NCBI GenBank assembly: GCA_910589415.1
Contig: CAJUUM010000035.1
Coordinates: 62,001 to 126,000, forward strand
Length of the DNA: 64,000 bases
Origin: Malachius bipustulatus
Lineage: Eukaryota; Arthropoda; Insecta; Coleoptera; Melyridae
Direction: 5' to 3'
Shown here: piece by piece, positions 36,350 through 49,350 of the stretch
Layout: the number at the start of each line of letters is the position of its first letter
How positions within the stretch are numbered: the first letter of the stretch is position 1
Notes under the pieces: generated by a model
What the model was told of the DNA's origin: nothing
The model's input: the letters and a program-made list of their open reading frames with translations, nothing else
The model's database searches: none
Made by a program: the position numbers and the translations under genes

Positions 36350-38739
36350 AGCGGCCCACCAATGGCCGCTAGCGGCCCACAAATGGCCGCTAGTCGCTCA
36401 CAAATGGCCGCTAGCGTTCATTTTTATTACTTTCTTGCAATCCTGGAATCCACACGCCAACTGCGCTAGCGACACGCACTTCGGCTGCGTTAGCGGCCCA
36501 CCAATGACCGTTAGCGGTCCACCAATGGCCGCTAGTGTCGCGATCTCCGTTCATTTTTATTACTTTTATGCAATCCTGGAATCCACACGCCAACTGCGCT
36601 AGCGACACGCACTTGGGCTGCGTTAGCGAACCACCAATGACCGTTAGCGGCCCACCAATGACCGCTAGCGTCGCGATCTCTGTTCATTTTTATTACTTTT
36701 ATGCAATCCTGGAATCCACACGCCAACTGCGCTAGCGACACGCACTTGGGCTGCGTTAGCGGCCCACCAATGACCGTTAGCGGTCCACCAATGGCCGCTA
36801 GTGTCGCGATCTCCGTTCATTTTTATTACTTTTATGCAATCCTGGAATCCACACGCCAACTGCGCTAGCGATACGCACTTGGGCTGCGTTAGCGGCCCAC
36901 CAATAACCGTTAGCGGCCCACCAATGGCCGCTAACGTCGCGATCTCCGTTCATTTTTATTACTTTTATGCAATCCTGGAATCCACACGCCAACTGCGCTA
37001 GCGACACGCACTTGGGCTGCGTTAGCGGCCCATCAATGACCGTTAGCGGCCCACCAATGGCCGCTAGCGTCGCGATCTCCGTTCATTTTTATTACTTTCT
37101 TGCAATCCTGGAATCCACACGCCAACTGCGCTAGCGACACTCACTTTGCTGCGTTAGCGGCCCACCAATGACCGTTAGCGGCCTACCAATGGCCGCTAGC
37201 GTCGCGATCTCCGTTCATTTTTATTACTTTCATGCAATCCTGGAATCCACAAGCCAACTGCGCTAGCGACACTCACTTTGCTGCGTTAGCGGCCCACCAA
37301 CGACCGTTAGCGGCCCACCAATGGCCGCAAGCGTTCTTTTTCCGCTAGCGGGCAGCCAAAGTGGGTCATTTTTCATTAGCGGCCCACCAATGGCGTTCAT
37401 TTTTCATTAGCGGCCCACCAATGACCGTTAGCGGCCCACCAATGGCCGCTAGCGTCGCGATCTCCATTCATTCTTATTACTTTTATGCAATCCTGGAATC
37501 CAGACGCCAACTGCGCTAGCGACACGCACTTGGGCTGCGTTAGCGAACCACCAATGACCGTTAGCGGCCCACGAATGGCCGCTAGCGTCGCGATCTCCGT
37601 TCATTTTTATTACTTTCTTGCAATCCTGGAATCCACACGCCAACTGCGCTAGCGACACGCACTTAGGCTGCGTTAGCAGCCCACCAATGACAGTTAGCGG
37701 CCCACCAATGGCCGCTAGCGTTCATTTTTATTACTTTTATGCAATCCTGGAATCCACACGCCAACTGCGCTAGCGACACGCACTTGGGCTGCGTTAGCGA
37801 ACCACCAATGACCGTTAGCGGCCCACCAATGGCCGCTAGCGTCGCGATCTCCGTTCATTTTTATTACTTTCTTGCAATCCTGGAATCCACACGCCAACTG
37901 CGCTAGCGACACGCACTTTGGCTGCGTTAGCGGCCCACCAATACCGTTAGCGTTCATTTTTCGTAAGCGGGCAGCCAAAGTGGGTCATTTTCCGTTAGCG
38001 GCTCACCAATGGCGTTCATTTTTCGTTAGCGGCCCACCAATGACCGTCAGCGGCCCACCAATGGCCGCTAGCGTCGCGATCTCCGTTCATTCTTATTACT
38101 TTTATGCAATCCTGGAATCCACACGCCAACTGCGCTAGCGACACGCACTCGGACTGCGTTAGCGGCCCATCAATGACCGTTAGCGGCCCACTAATGGCCG
38201 CTAGCGTTCATTTTTATTACTTTTATGCAATCCTGGAATCCACACGCCAACTGCGCTAGCGACACGCACTTGGGCTGCGTTAGCGAACCACCAATGACCG
38301 TTAGCGGCCCACCAATGGCCGCAGGCGTTCTTTTTCCGCTAGCGGGCAGCCAAAGTGGTTCATTTTTCATTAGCGGCCCACAGATGACCGTTAGCGGCCC
38401 ACTAATGGCCGCTAGCGTCGCGATCTCCATTCATTCTTATTACTTTTATGCAATCCTGGAATCCACACGCCAACTGCGCTAGCGACACGCACTTGGGCTG
38501 CGTTAGCGAACCACCAATGACCGTTAGCGGCCCACCAATGGCCGCTAGCGTCGCGATCTCCATTCATTCTTATTACTTTTATGCAATCCTGGAATCCACA
38601 CGCCAACTGCGCTAGCGACACGCACTTGGGCTGCGTGTCCCACCAATGGCCGCTAACGTCGCGATCTCCGTTCATTTTTATTACTTTTATGCAATCCTGG
38701 AATCCGCACGCCAACTGCGCTAGCGACACTCACTTTGCT

Positions 38740-39655
38740 GCGTTAGCGGCCCACCAATGACCGTTAGCGTCCTCCAATGGCCGCTAGCGTTTATTTTTCG
38801 TTAGCGGGCAGCCAAAGTGGGTCATTTTTCGTTAGCGGCCCACCAATGGCGTTCATTTTTCGTTAGCGGCCCACCAATGACCGTTAGCGGCCCACCAATA
38901 GCCGCTAGCGTCACGACCTCCGTTCACTCTTATTACTTTTATGCAATCCTGGAATCCACACGCCAACTACGCTAGCGACACGCACTTGGGCTGCGTTAGC
39001 GGCCCACCAATGACAGTTAGCGGCCCACCAATGGCCGCTAGCGTCGCGATCATCGTTCATTTTTATTACTTTCTTGCAATCCTGGAATCCACACGCCAAC
39101 TGCGCTAGCGACACTCACTTTGCTGCGTTAGCGGCCCACCAATGACCGTTAGCGGTCGTCCATAGGCCGCTAGCGTTTATTTTTCGTTAGCGGGCAGCCA
39201 AAGTGGGTCATTTTTCGTTAGCGACCCACCAATGGCGTTCATTTTTCGTTAGCGGCCCACCAATGGCCGCTAGCGTTCATTTTTATTACTTTTATGCAAT
39301 CCTGGAATCCACACGCCAACTGCGCTAGCGACACGCACTTCGGCTGCGTTAGCGGCCCACCAATGACCGTTAGCGGTCCACCAATGGCCGCTAGTTTCGC
39401 GATCTCCGTTCATTTTTATTACTTTTATGCAATCCTGGAATCCACACGCCAACTGCGCTAGCGACACGCACTTGGGCTGCGTTAGCGAACCACCAATGAC
39501 CGTTAGCGGCCCACCAATGACCGCTAGCGTCGCGATCTCCGTTCATTTTTATTACTTTTATGCAATCCTGGAATCCACACGCCAACTGCGCTAGCGACAC
39601 GCACTTGGGCTGCGTTAGCGGCCCACCAATGACCGTTAGCGGCCCACCAATGGCC
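38740..39655 (+). repeat. 1,921-bp-spaced duplication, left copy
   Basis: 38740-39655 matches 40661-41576 (38911 to 40832, 39270 to 41191, 39524 to 41445). Diagnostic shared variants are CGATCATCGTTC near 39048 and 40969, and GGTCGTCCATAGGCC near 39152 and 41073. The pair is inherited in unit 2 (44984 and 46905), so it predates the super-repeat duplication. Confidence 0.87.
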
Positions 39656-40660
39656 GCTAGCGTCGCGAACTCCGTTCATTTTTATTACTTTCTTGCAATC
39701 CTGGAATCCACACGCCAACTGCGCTAGCGACACGCACTCGGGATGCGTTAGCTGCCCACCAATGACTGTTAGCGGCTCACCAATGGCCGCTAGCGTCGCG
39801 ATCTCCGTTCATTTTTATTACTTTCTTGCAATCCTGGAATCCACACGCCAACTGCGCTAGCGATACGCACTTGGGCTGCGTTAGCGGCCCACCAATAACC
39901 GTTAGCGGCCCACCAATGGCCGCTAACGTCGCGATCTCCGTTCATTTTTATTACTTTTATGCAATCCTGGAATCCACACGCCAACTGCGCTAGCGACACG
40001 CACTTGGGCTGCGTTAGCGGCCCATCAATGACCGTTAGCGGCCCACCAATGGCCGCTAGCGTCGCGATCTCCGTTCATTTTTATTACTTTCTTGCAATCC
40101 TGGAATCCACACGCCAACTGCGCTAGCGACACTCACTTTGCTGCGTTAGCGGCCCACCAATGACCGTTAGCGGCCCACCAATGGCCGCTAGCGTCGCGAT
40201 CTCCGTTCATTTTTATTACTTTCATGCAATCCTGGAATCCACAAGCCAACTGCGCTAGCGACACTCACTTTGCTGCGTTAGCGGCCCACCAATGACCGTT
40301 AGCGGCCCACCAATGGCCGCAAGCGTTCTTTTTCCGCTAGCGGGCAGCCAAAGTGGGTCCTTTTTCATTAGCGGCCCACCAATGGCGTTCATTTTTCATT
40401 AGCGGCCCACCATTGACCGTTAGCGGCCCACCAATGGCCGCTAGCGTCGCGATCTCCATTCATTCTTATTACTTTTATGCAATCCTGGAATCCACACGCC
40501 AACTGCGCTAGCGACACGCACTTGGGCTGCGTTAGCGAACCACCAATGAACGTTAGCGGCCCACTAATGGCCGCTAACGTCGCGATCTCCGTTCATTTTT
40601 ATTACTTTTATGCAATCCTGGAATCCGCACGCCAACTGCGCTAGCGACACTCACTTTGCT

Positions 40661-41576
40661 GCGTTAGCGGCCCACCAATGACCGTTAGCGTCCTCCTATG
40701 GCCGCTAGCGTTTATTTTTCGTTAGCGGGCAGCCAAAGTGGGTCATTTTTCGTTAGCGGCCCACCAATGGCGTTCATTTTTCGTTAGCGGCCCACCAATG
40801 ACCGTTAGCGGCCCACCAATAGCCGCTAGTGTCACGACCTCCGTTCACTCTTATTACTTTTATGCAATCCTGGAATCCACACGCCAACTACGCTAGCGAC
40901 ACGCACTTGGGCTGCGTTAGCGGCCCACCAATGACAGTTAGCGGCCCACCAATGGCCGCTAGCGTCGCGATCATCGTTCATTTTTATTACTTTCTTGCAA
41001 TCCTGGAATCCACACGCCAACTGCGCTAGCGACACTCACTTTGCTGCGTTAGCGGCCCACCAATGACCGTTAGCGGTCGTCCATAGGCCGCTAGCGTTTA
41101 TTTTTCGTTAGCGGGCAGCCAAAGTGGGTCATTTTTCGTTAGCGACCCACCAATGGCGTTCATTTTTCGTTAGCGGCCCACCAATGGCCGCTAGCGTTCA
41201 TTTTTATTACTTTTATGCAATCCTGGAATCCACACGCCAACTGCGCTAGCGACACGCACTTCGGCTGCGTTTGCGGCCCACCAATGACCGTTAGCGGTCC
41301 ACCAATGGCCGCTAGTGTCGCGATCTCCGTTCATTTTTATTACTTTTATGCAATCCTGGAATCCACACGCCAACTGCGCTAGCGACACGCACTTGGGCTG
41401 CGTTAGCGAACCACCAATGACCGTTAGCGGCCCACCAATGACCGCTAGCGTCGCGATCTCCGTTCATTTTTATTACTTTTATGCAATCCTGGAATCCACA
41501 CGCCAACTGCGCTAGCGACACGCACTTGGGCTGCGTTAGCGGCCCACCAATGACCGTTAGCGGCCCACCAATGGCC
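40661..41576 (+). repeat. 1,921-bp-spaced duplication, right copy
   Basis: Right partner of 38740-39655, with L modules at 40727 and 41113. Private changes include CTCCTATGG near 40692 and GCTAGTGTCACGACC near 40826, both reproduced in unit 2 near 46936 and 47070. This orders the events: duplication, then mutation, then super-repeat duplication. Confidence 0.87.
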
Positions 41577-41913
41577 GCTAGCGTTCATTTTTATTACTTT
41601 TATGCAATCCTGGAATCCACACGCCAACTGCGCTAGCGACACGCACTTGGGCTGCGTTAGCGAACCACCAATGACCGTTAGCGTCCCACCAATGGCCGCT
41701 AACGCGCGATCTCCGTTCATTTTTATTACTTTTATGCAATCCTGGAATCCACAGGCCAACTGCGCTAGCGACACGCACTTGTGCTGCGTTAGCGAACCAC
41801 CAATGACCGTTAGCGGCCCACCAATGGCCGCAAGCGTTCTTTTTCCGCTAGCGGGCAGCCAAAGTGGGTCATTTTTCATTAGCGGCCCACCAATGGCGTT
41901 CATTTTTCATTAG
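41445..41913 (+). repeat. Monomers with atypical ACGCGCGATC and ACAGGCC variants
   Basis: A short family-1 stretch with AACGCGCGATCTCC (12-bp piece damaged, near 41701), CCACAGGCCAACTG (near 41751) and CTTGTGCTGCG (near 41779), followed by an L module at 41853. The changes remove stops in one phase on each strand, giving the longest by-product open frames in the window (152 residues on the minus strand, 103 on the plus). The same stretch recurs at about 47689-48157. I do not consider it a gene. Confidence 0.8.
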
Positions 41914-42816
41914 CGGCCCACCAATGACCGTTAGCGGCCCACCAATGACCGTTAGCGGCCCACCAATGGCCGCTAGCGTCGCGATCTCCATTCATTCTTA
42001 TTACTTTTATGCAATCCTGGAATCCAGACGCCAACTGCGCTAGCGACACGCACTTGGGCTGCGTTAGCGAACCACCAATGACCGTTAGCGGCCCACGAAT
42101 GGCCGCTAGCGTCGCGATCTCCGTTCATTTTTATTACTTTCTTGCAATCCTGGAATCCACACGCCAACTGCGCTAGCGACACGCACTTGGGCTGCGTTAG
42201 CAGCCCACCAATGACAGTTAGCGGCCCACCAATGGCCGCTAGCGTTCATTTTTATTACTTTTATGCAATCCTGGAATCCACACGCCAACTGCGCTAGCGA
42301 CACGCACTTGGGCTGCGTTAGCGAACCACCAATGACCGTTAGCGGCCCACCAATGGCCGCTAGCGTCGCGATCTCCGTTCATTTTTATTACTTTCTTGCA
42401 ATCCTGGAATCCACACGCCAACTGCGCTAGCGACACGCACTTTGGCTGCGTTAGCGGCCCACCAATACCGTTAGCGTTCATTTTTCGTAAGCGGGCAGCC
42501 AAAGTGGGTCATTTTTCGTTAGCGGCTCACCAATGGCGTTCATTTTTCGTTAGCGGCCCACCAATGACCGTTAGCGGCCCACCAATGGCCGCTAGCGTCG
42601 CGATCTCCGTTCATTCTTATTACTTTTATGCAATCCTGGAATCCACACGCCAACTGCGCTAGCGACACGCACTCGGACTGCGTTAGCGGCCCATCAATGA
42701 CCGTTAGCGGCCCACCAATGGCCGCTAGCGTCGGGATCTCCGTTAATTTTTATTACTTTCTTGCAATCCTAGAATCCACACGCCAACTGCGCTAGCGACA
42801 CTCACTTTTCTGAGTT

Positions 42817-45800
42817 AGCGGCTCACCAATGGCCGCTAGCGGCCCACAAATGGCCGCTAGTCGCTCACAAATGGCCGCTAGCGTTCATTTTTATTACTTT
42901 CTTGCAATCCTGGAATCCACACGCCAACTGCGCTAGCGACACGCACTTCGGCTGCGTTAGCGGCCCACCAATGACCGTTAGCGGTCCACCAATGGCCGCT
43001 AGTGTCGCGATCTCCGTTCATTTTTATTACTTTTATGCAATCCTGGAATCCACACGCCAACTGCGCTAGCGACACGCACTTGGGCTGCGTTAGCGAACCA
43101 CCAATGACCGTTAGCGGCCCACCAATGACCGCTAGCGTCGCGATCTCTGTTCATTTTTATTACTTTTATGCAATCCTGGAATCCACACGCCAACTGCGCT
43201 AGCGACACGCACTTGGGCTGCGTTAGGGGCCCACCAATGACCGTTAGCGGTCCACCAATGGCCGCTAGTGTCGCGATCTCCGTTCATTTTTATTACTTTT
43301 ATGCAATCCTGGAATCCACACGTCAACTGCGCTAGCGATACGCACTTGGGCTGCGTTAGCGGCCCACCAATAACCGTTAGCGGCCCACCAATGGCCGCTA
43401 ACGTCGCGATCTCCGTTCATTTTTATTACTTTTATGCAATCCTGGAATCCACACGCCAACTGCGCTAGCGACACGCACTTGGGCTGCGTTAGCGGCCCAT
43501 CAATGACCGTTAGCGGCCCACCAATGGCCGCTAGCGTCGCGATCTCCGTTCATTTTTATTACTTTCTTGCAATCCTGGAATCCACACGCCAACTGCGCTA
43601 GCGACACTCACTTTGCTGCGTTAGCGGCCCACCAATGACCGTTAGCGGCCTACCAATGGCCGCTAGCGTCGCGATCTCCGTTCATTTTTATTACTTTCAT
43701 GCAATCCTGGAATCCACAAGCCAACTGCGCTAGCGACACTCACTTTGCTGCGTTAGCGGCCCACCAATGACCGTTAGCGGCCCACCAATGGCCGCAAGCG
43801 TTCTTTTTCCGCTAGCGGGCAGCCAAAGTGGGTCATTTTTCATTAGCGGCCCACCAATGGCGTTCATTTTTCATTAGCGGCCCACCAATGACCGTTAGCG
43901 GCCCACCAATGGCCGCTAGCGTCGCGATCTCCATTCATTCTTATTACTTTTATGCAATCCTGGAATCCAGACGCCAACTGCGCTAGCGACACGCACTTGG
44001 GCTGCGTTAGCGAACCACCAATGACCGTTAGCGGCCCACGAATGGCCGCTAGCGTCGCGATCTCCGTTCATTTTTATTACTTTCATGCAATCCTGGAATC
44101 CACACGCCAACTGCGCTAGCGACACGCACTTAGGCTGCGTTAGCAGCCCACCAATGACAGTTAGCGGCCCACCAATGGCCGCTAGCGTTCATTTTTATTA
44201 CTTTTATGCAATCCTGGAATCCACACGCCAACTGCGCTAGCGACACGCACTTGGGCTGCGTTAGCGAACCACCAATGACCGTTAGCGGCCCACCAATGGC
44301 CGCTAGCGTCGCGATCTCCGTTCATTTTTATTACTTTCTTGCAATCCTGGAATCCACACGCCAACTGCGCTAGCGACACGCACTTTGGCTGCGTTAGCGG
44401 CCCACCAATACCGTTAGCGTTCATTTTTCGTAAGCGGGCAGCCAAAGTGGGTCATTTTTCGTTAGCGGCTCACCAATGGCGTTCATTTTTCGTTAGCGGC
44501 CCACCAATGACCGTCAGCGGCCCACCAATGGCCGCTAGCGTCGCGATCTCCGTTCATTCTTATTACTTTTATGCAATCCTGGAATCCACACGCCAACTGC
44601 GCTAGCGACACGCACTCGGACTGCGTTAGCGGCCCATCAATGACCGTTAGCGGCCCACTAATGGCCGCTAGCGTTCATTTTTATTACTTTTATGCAATCC
44701 TGGAATCCACACGCCAACTGCGCTAGCGACACGCACTTGGGCTGCGTTAGCGAACCACCAATGACCGTTAGCGGCCCACCAATGGCCGCTAGCGTCGCGA
44801 TCTCCATTCATTCTTATTACTTTTATGCAATCCTGGAATCCACACGCCAACTGCGCTAGCGACACGCACTTGGGCTGCGTGTCCCACCAATGGCCGCTAA
44901 CGTCGCGATCTCCGTTCATTTTTATTACTTTTATGCAATCCTGGAATCCGCACGCCAACTGCGCTAGCGACACTCACTTTGCTGCGTTAGCGGCCCACCA
45001 ATGACCGTTAGCGTCCTCCAATGGCCGCTAGCGTTTATTTTTCGTTAGCGGGCAGCCAAAGTGGGTCATTTTTCGTTAGCGGCCCACCAATGGCGTTCAT
45101 TTTTCGTTAGCGGCCCACCAATGACCGTTAGCGGCCCACCAATAGCCGCTAGCGTCACGACCTCCGTTCACTCTTATTACTTTTATGCAATCCTGGAATC
45201 CACACGCCAACTACGCTAGCGACACGCACTTGGGCTGCGTTAGCGGCCCACCAATGACAGTTAGCGGCCCACCAATGGCCGCTAGCGTCGCGATCATCGT
45301 TCATTTTTATTACTTTCTTGCAATCCTGGAATCCACACGCCAACTGCGCTAGCGACACTCACTTTGCTGCGTTAGCGGCCCACCAATGACCGTTAGCGGT
45401 CGTCCATAGGCCGCTAGCGTTTATTTTTCGTTAGCGGGCAGCCAAAGTGGGTCATTTTTCGTTAGCGACCCACCAATGGCGTTCATTTTTCGTTAGCGGC
45501 CCACCAATGGCCGCTAGCGTTCATTTTTATTACTTTTATGCAATCCTGGAATCCACACGCCAACTGCGCTAGCGACACGCACTTCGGCTGCGTTAGCGGC
45601 CCACCAATGACCGTTAGCGGTCCACCAATGGCCGCTAGTGTCGCGATCTCCGTTCATTTTTATTACTTTTATGCAATCCTGGAATCCACACGCCAACTGC
45701 GCTAGCGACACGCACTTGGGCTGCGTTAGCGAACCACCAATGACCGTTAGCGGCCCACCAATGACCGCTAGCGTCGCGATCTCCGTTCATTTTTATTACT

Positions 45801-48800
45801 TTTATGCAATCCTGGAATCCACACGCCAACTGCGCTAGCGACACGCACTTGGGCTGCGTTAGCGGCCCACCAATGACCGTTAGCGGCCCACCAATGGCCG
45901 CTAGCGTCGCGAACTCCGTTCATTTTTATTACTTTCTTGCAATCCTGGAATCCACACGCCAACTGCGCTAGCGACACGCACTCGGGATGCGTTAGCTGCC
46001 CACCAATGACTGTTAGCGGCTCACCAATGGCCGCTAGCGTCGCGATCTCCGTTCATTTTTATTACTTTCTTGCAATCCTGGAATCCACACGCCAACTGCG
46101 CTAGCGATACGCACTTGGGCTGCGTTAGCGGCCCACCAATAACCGTTAGCGGCCCACCAATGGCCGCTAACGTCGCGATCTCCGTTCATTTTTATTACTT
46201 TTATGCAATCCTGGAATCCACACGCCAACTGCGCTAGCGACACGCACTTGGGCTGCGTTAGCGGCCCATCAATGACCGTTAGCGGCCCACCAATGGCCGC
46301 TAGCGTCGCGATCTCCGTTCATTTTTATTACTTTCTTGCAATCCTGGAATCCACACGCCAACTGCGCTAGCGACACTCACTTTGCTGCGTTAGCGGCCCA
46401 CCAATGACCGTTAGCGGCCCACCAATGGCCGCTAGCGTCGCGATCTCCGTTCATTTTTATTACTTTCATGCAATCCTGGAATCCACAAGCCAACTGCGCT
46501 AGCGACACTCACTTTGCTGCGTTAGCGGCCCACCAATGACCGTTAGCGGCCCACCAATGGCCGCAAGCGTTCTTTTTCCGCTAGCGGGCAGCCAAAGTGG
46601 GTCCTTTTTCATTAGCGGCCCACCAATGGCGTTCATTTTTCATTAGCGGCCCACCAATGACCGTTAGCGGCCCACCAATGGCCGCTAGCGTCGCGATCTC
46701 CATTCATTCTTATTACTTTTATGCAATCCTGGAATCCACACGCCAACTGCGCTAGCGACACGCACTTGGGCTGCGTTAGCGAACCACCAATGAACGTTAG
46801 CGGCCCACTAATGGCCGCTAACGTCGCGATCTCCGTTCATTTTTATTACTTTTATGCAATCCTGGAATCCGCACGCCAACTGCGCTAGCGACACTCACTT
46901 TGCTGCGTTAGCGGCCCACCAATGACCGTTAGCGTCCTCCTATGGCCGCTAGCGTTTATTTTTCGTTAGCGGGCAGCCAAAGTGGGTCATTTTTCGTTAG
47001 CGGCCCACCAATGGCGTTCATTTTTCGTTAGCGGCCCACCAATGACCGTTAGCGGCCCACCAATAGCCGCTAGTGTCACGACCTCCGTTCACTCTTATTA
47101 CTTTTATGCAATCCTGGAATCCACACACCAACTACGCTAGCGACACGCACTTGGGCTGCGTTAGCGGCCCACCAATGACAGTTAGCGGCCCACCAATGGC
47201 CGCTAGCGTCGCGATCATCGTTCATTTTTATTACTTTCTTGCAATCCTGGAATCCACACGCCAACTGCGCTAGCGACACTCACTTTGCTGCGTTAGCGGC
47301 CCACCAATGACCGTTAGCGGTCGTCCATAGGCCGCTAGCGTTTATTTTTCGTTAGCGGGCAGCCAAAGTGGGTCATTTTTCGTTAGCGACCCACCAATGG
47401 CGTTCATTTTTCGTTAGCGGCCCACCAATGGCCGCTAGCGTTCATTTTTATTACTTTTATGCAATCCTGGAATCCACACGCCAACTGCGCTAGCGACACG
47501 CACTTCGGCTGCGTTAGCGGCCCACCAATGACCGTTAGCGGTCCACCAATGGCCGCTAATGTCGCGATCTCCGTTCATTTTTATTACTTTTATGCAATCC
47601 TGGAATCCACACGCCAACTGCGCTAGCGACACGCACATGGGCTGCGTTAGCGAACCACCAATGACCGTTAGCGGCCCACCAATGACCGCTAGCGTCGCGA
47701 TCTCCGTTCATTTTTATTACTTTTATGCAATCCTGGAATCCACACGCCAACTGCGCTAGCGACACGCACTTGGGCTGCGTTCGCGGCCCACCAATGACCG
47801 TTAGCGGCCCACCAATGGCCGCTAGCGTTCATTTTTATTACTTTTATGCAATCCTGGAATCCACACGCCAACTGCGCTAGCGACACGCACTTGGGCTGCG
47901 TTAGCGAACCACCAATGACCGTTAGCGTCCCACCAATGGCCGCTAACGCGCGATCTCCGTTCATTTTTATTACTTTTATGCAATCCTGGAATCCACAGGC
48001 CAACTGCGCTAGCGACACGCATTTGTGCTGCGTTAGCGAACCACCAATGACCGTTAGCGGCCCACCAATGGCCGCAAGCGTTCTTTTTCCGCTAGCGGGC
48101 AGCCAAAGTGGGTCATTTTTCATTAGCGGCCCACCAATGGCGTTCATTTTTCATTAGCGGCCCACCAATGACCGTTAGCGGCCCACCAATGGCCGCTAGC
48201 GTCGCGATCTCCATTCATTCTTATTACTTTTATGCAATCCTGGAATCCACACGCCAACTGCGCTAGCGACACGCACTTGGGCTGCGTTAGTGAACCACCA
48301 ATGACCGTTAGCGGCCCACGAATGGCCGCTAGCGTCGCGATCTCCGTTCATTTTTATTACTTTCTTGCAATCCTGGAATCCACACGCCAACTGCGCTAGC
48401 GACACGCACTTGGGCTGCGTAAGCAGCCCACCAATGACAGTTAGCGGCCCACCAATGGCCGCTAGCGTTCATTTTTATTACTTTTATGCAATCCTGGAAT
48501 TCACACGCCAACTGCGCTAGCGACACGCACTTGGGCTGCGTTAGCGAACCACCAAATGACCGTTAGCGGCCCACCAATGGCCGCTAGCGTCGCGATCTCC
48601 GTTCATTTTTATTACTTTCTTGCAATCCTGGAATCCACACGCCAACTGCGCTAGCGACACGCACTTTGGCTGCGTTAGCGGCCCACCAATACCGTTAGCG
48701 TTCATTTTTCGTAAGCGGGCAGCCAAAGTGGGTCATTTTTCGTTAGCGGCTCACCAATGGCGTTCATTTTTTGTTAGCGGCCCACCAATGACCGTTAGCG

Positions 48801-49040
48801 ACCCACCAATGGCCGCTAGCGTCGCGATCTCCGTTCATTCTTATTACTTTTATGCAATCCTGGAATCCACACGCCAACTGCGCTAGCGACACGCACTCGG
48901 ACTGCGTTAGCGGCCCATCAATGACCGTTAGCGGCCCACCAATGGCCGCTAGCGTCGGGATCTCCGTTCATTTTTATTACTTTCTCTCAATCCTAGAATC
49001 CACACGCCAACTGCGCTAGCGACACTCACTTTTCTGAGTT
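42817..49040 (+). repeat. Second super-repeat, unit 2 (6,224 bp)
   Basis: Partner of 36350-42816. The length difference of 243 bp is fully accounted for: minus 223 bp (an L-bearing monomer), minus 21 bp (one 21-bp unit), plus 1 bp (CACCAAATGACC near 48553). L modules: 43817, 44436, 45050, 45436, 46586, 46971, 47357, 48097, 48717. Private substitutions such as CACACACC near 47124 and CGCACATGGG near 47634 are scattered and few. A third unit begins at 49041 but leaves the pattern after about 49.25 kb. Confidence 0.92.
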
Positions 49041-49350
49041 AGCGGCTCACCAATGGCCGCTAGCGGCCCACAAATGGCCGCTAGCCGCTCACAAATGACC
49101 GCTAGCGTTCATTTTTATTACTTTCTTGCAATCCTGGAATCTACACGCCAACTGCGCTAGCGACACGCACTTCGGCTGCGTTAGCGGCCCACCAATGACC
49201 GTTAGCGGTCCACCAATGACCGCTAGCGTCGCGATCTCCGTTCATTTTTATTACTTTTATGCAATCCTGGAATCCACACGCCAACTTCGCTAGCGACACG
49301 CACTTGGGCTGCGTTAGCGGCCCACCAATGACCGTTAGCGACCCACCAAT
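49041..49350 (+). repeat. Start of a third unit, abandoned
   Basis: The ACAAATGG triplet (49041-49103, here with CTAGCCGCTC) and the next monomers match 42817 onward. At about 49220 the monomer reads CAATGACCGCTAGCG where unit 2 has CAATGGCCGCTAGTG, and the pattern is lost. This is the right edge of the regular super-repeat. Confidence 0.8.

Larger units (their letters stand above)
36350..42816 (+). repeat. Second super-repeat, unit 1 (6,467 bp)
   Basis: Bounded by the CACAAATGG 21-mer triplets at 36350 and 42817. Offset to unit 2 is 6,467 bp up to about 38316, then 6,244 bp up to about 41950, then 6,223 bp. The first step is a 223-bp segment with an L module (38344) present here but absent from unit 2; the second is one extra 21-bp unit near 41930. 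L modules: 37350, 37969, 38344, 38806, 39192, 40342, 40727, 41113, 41853, 42493. It also contains an internal 1,921-bp duplication. There are no genes. Confidence 0.92.

Noticed and set aside
41445..41903. 152-residue minus-strand open frame (copy at 47689-48147)
   Set aside because: It is satellite sequence read through in one phase. It has no similarity I recognise, consists of the ANGHWWA-type heptads and the repeated LAQLACGFQDC segment, and is open only because local indels removed GCTAGC-type stops. No promoter or other gene structure is visible.
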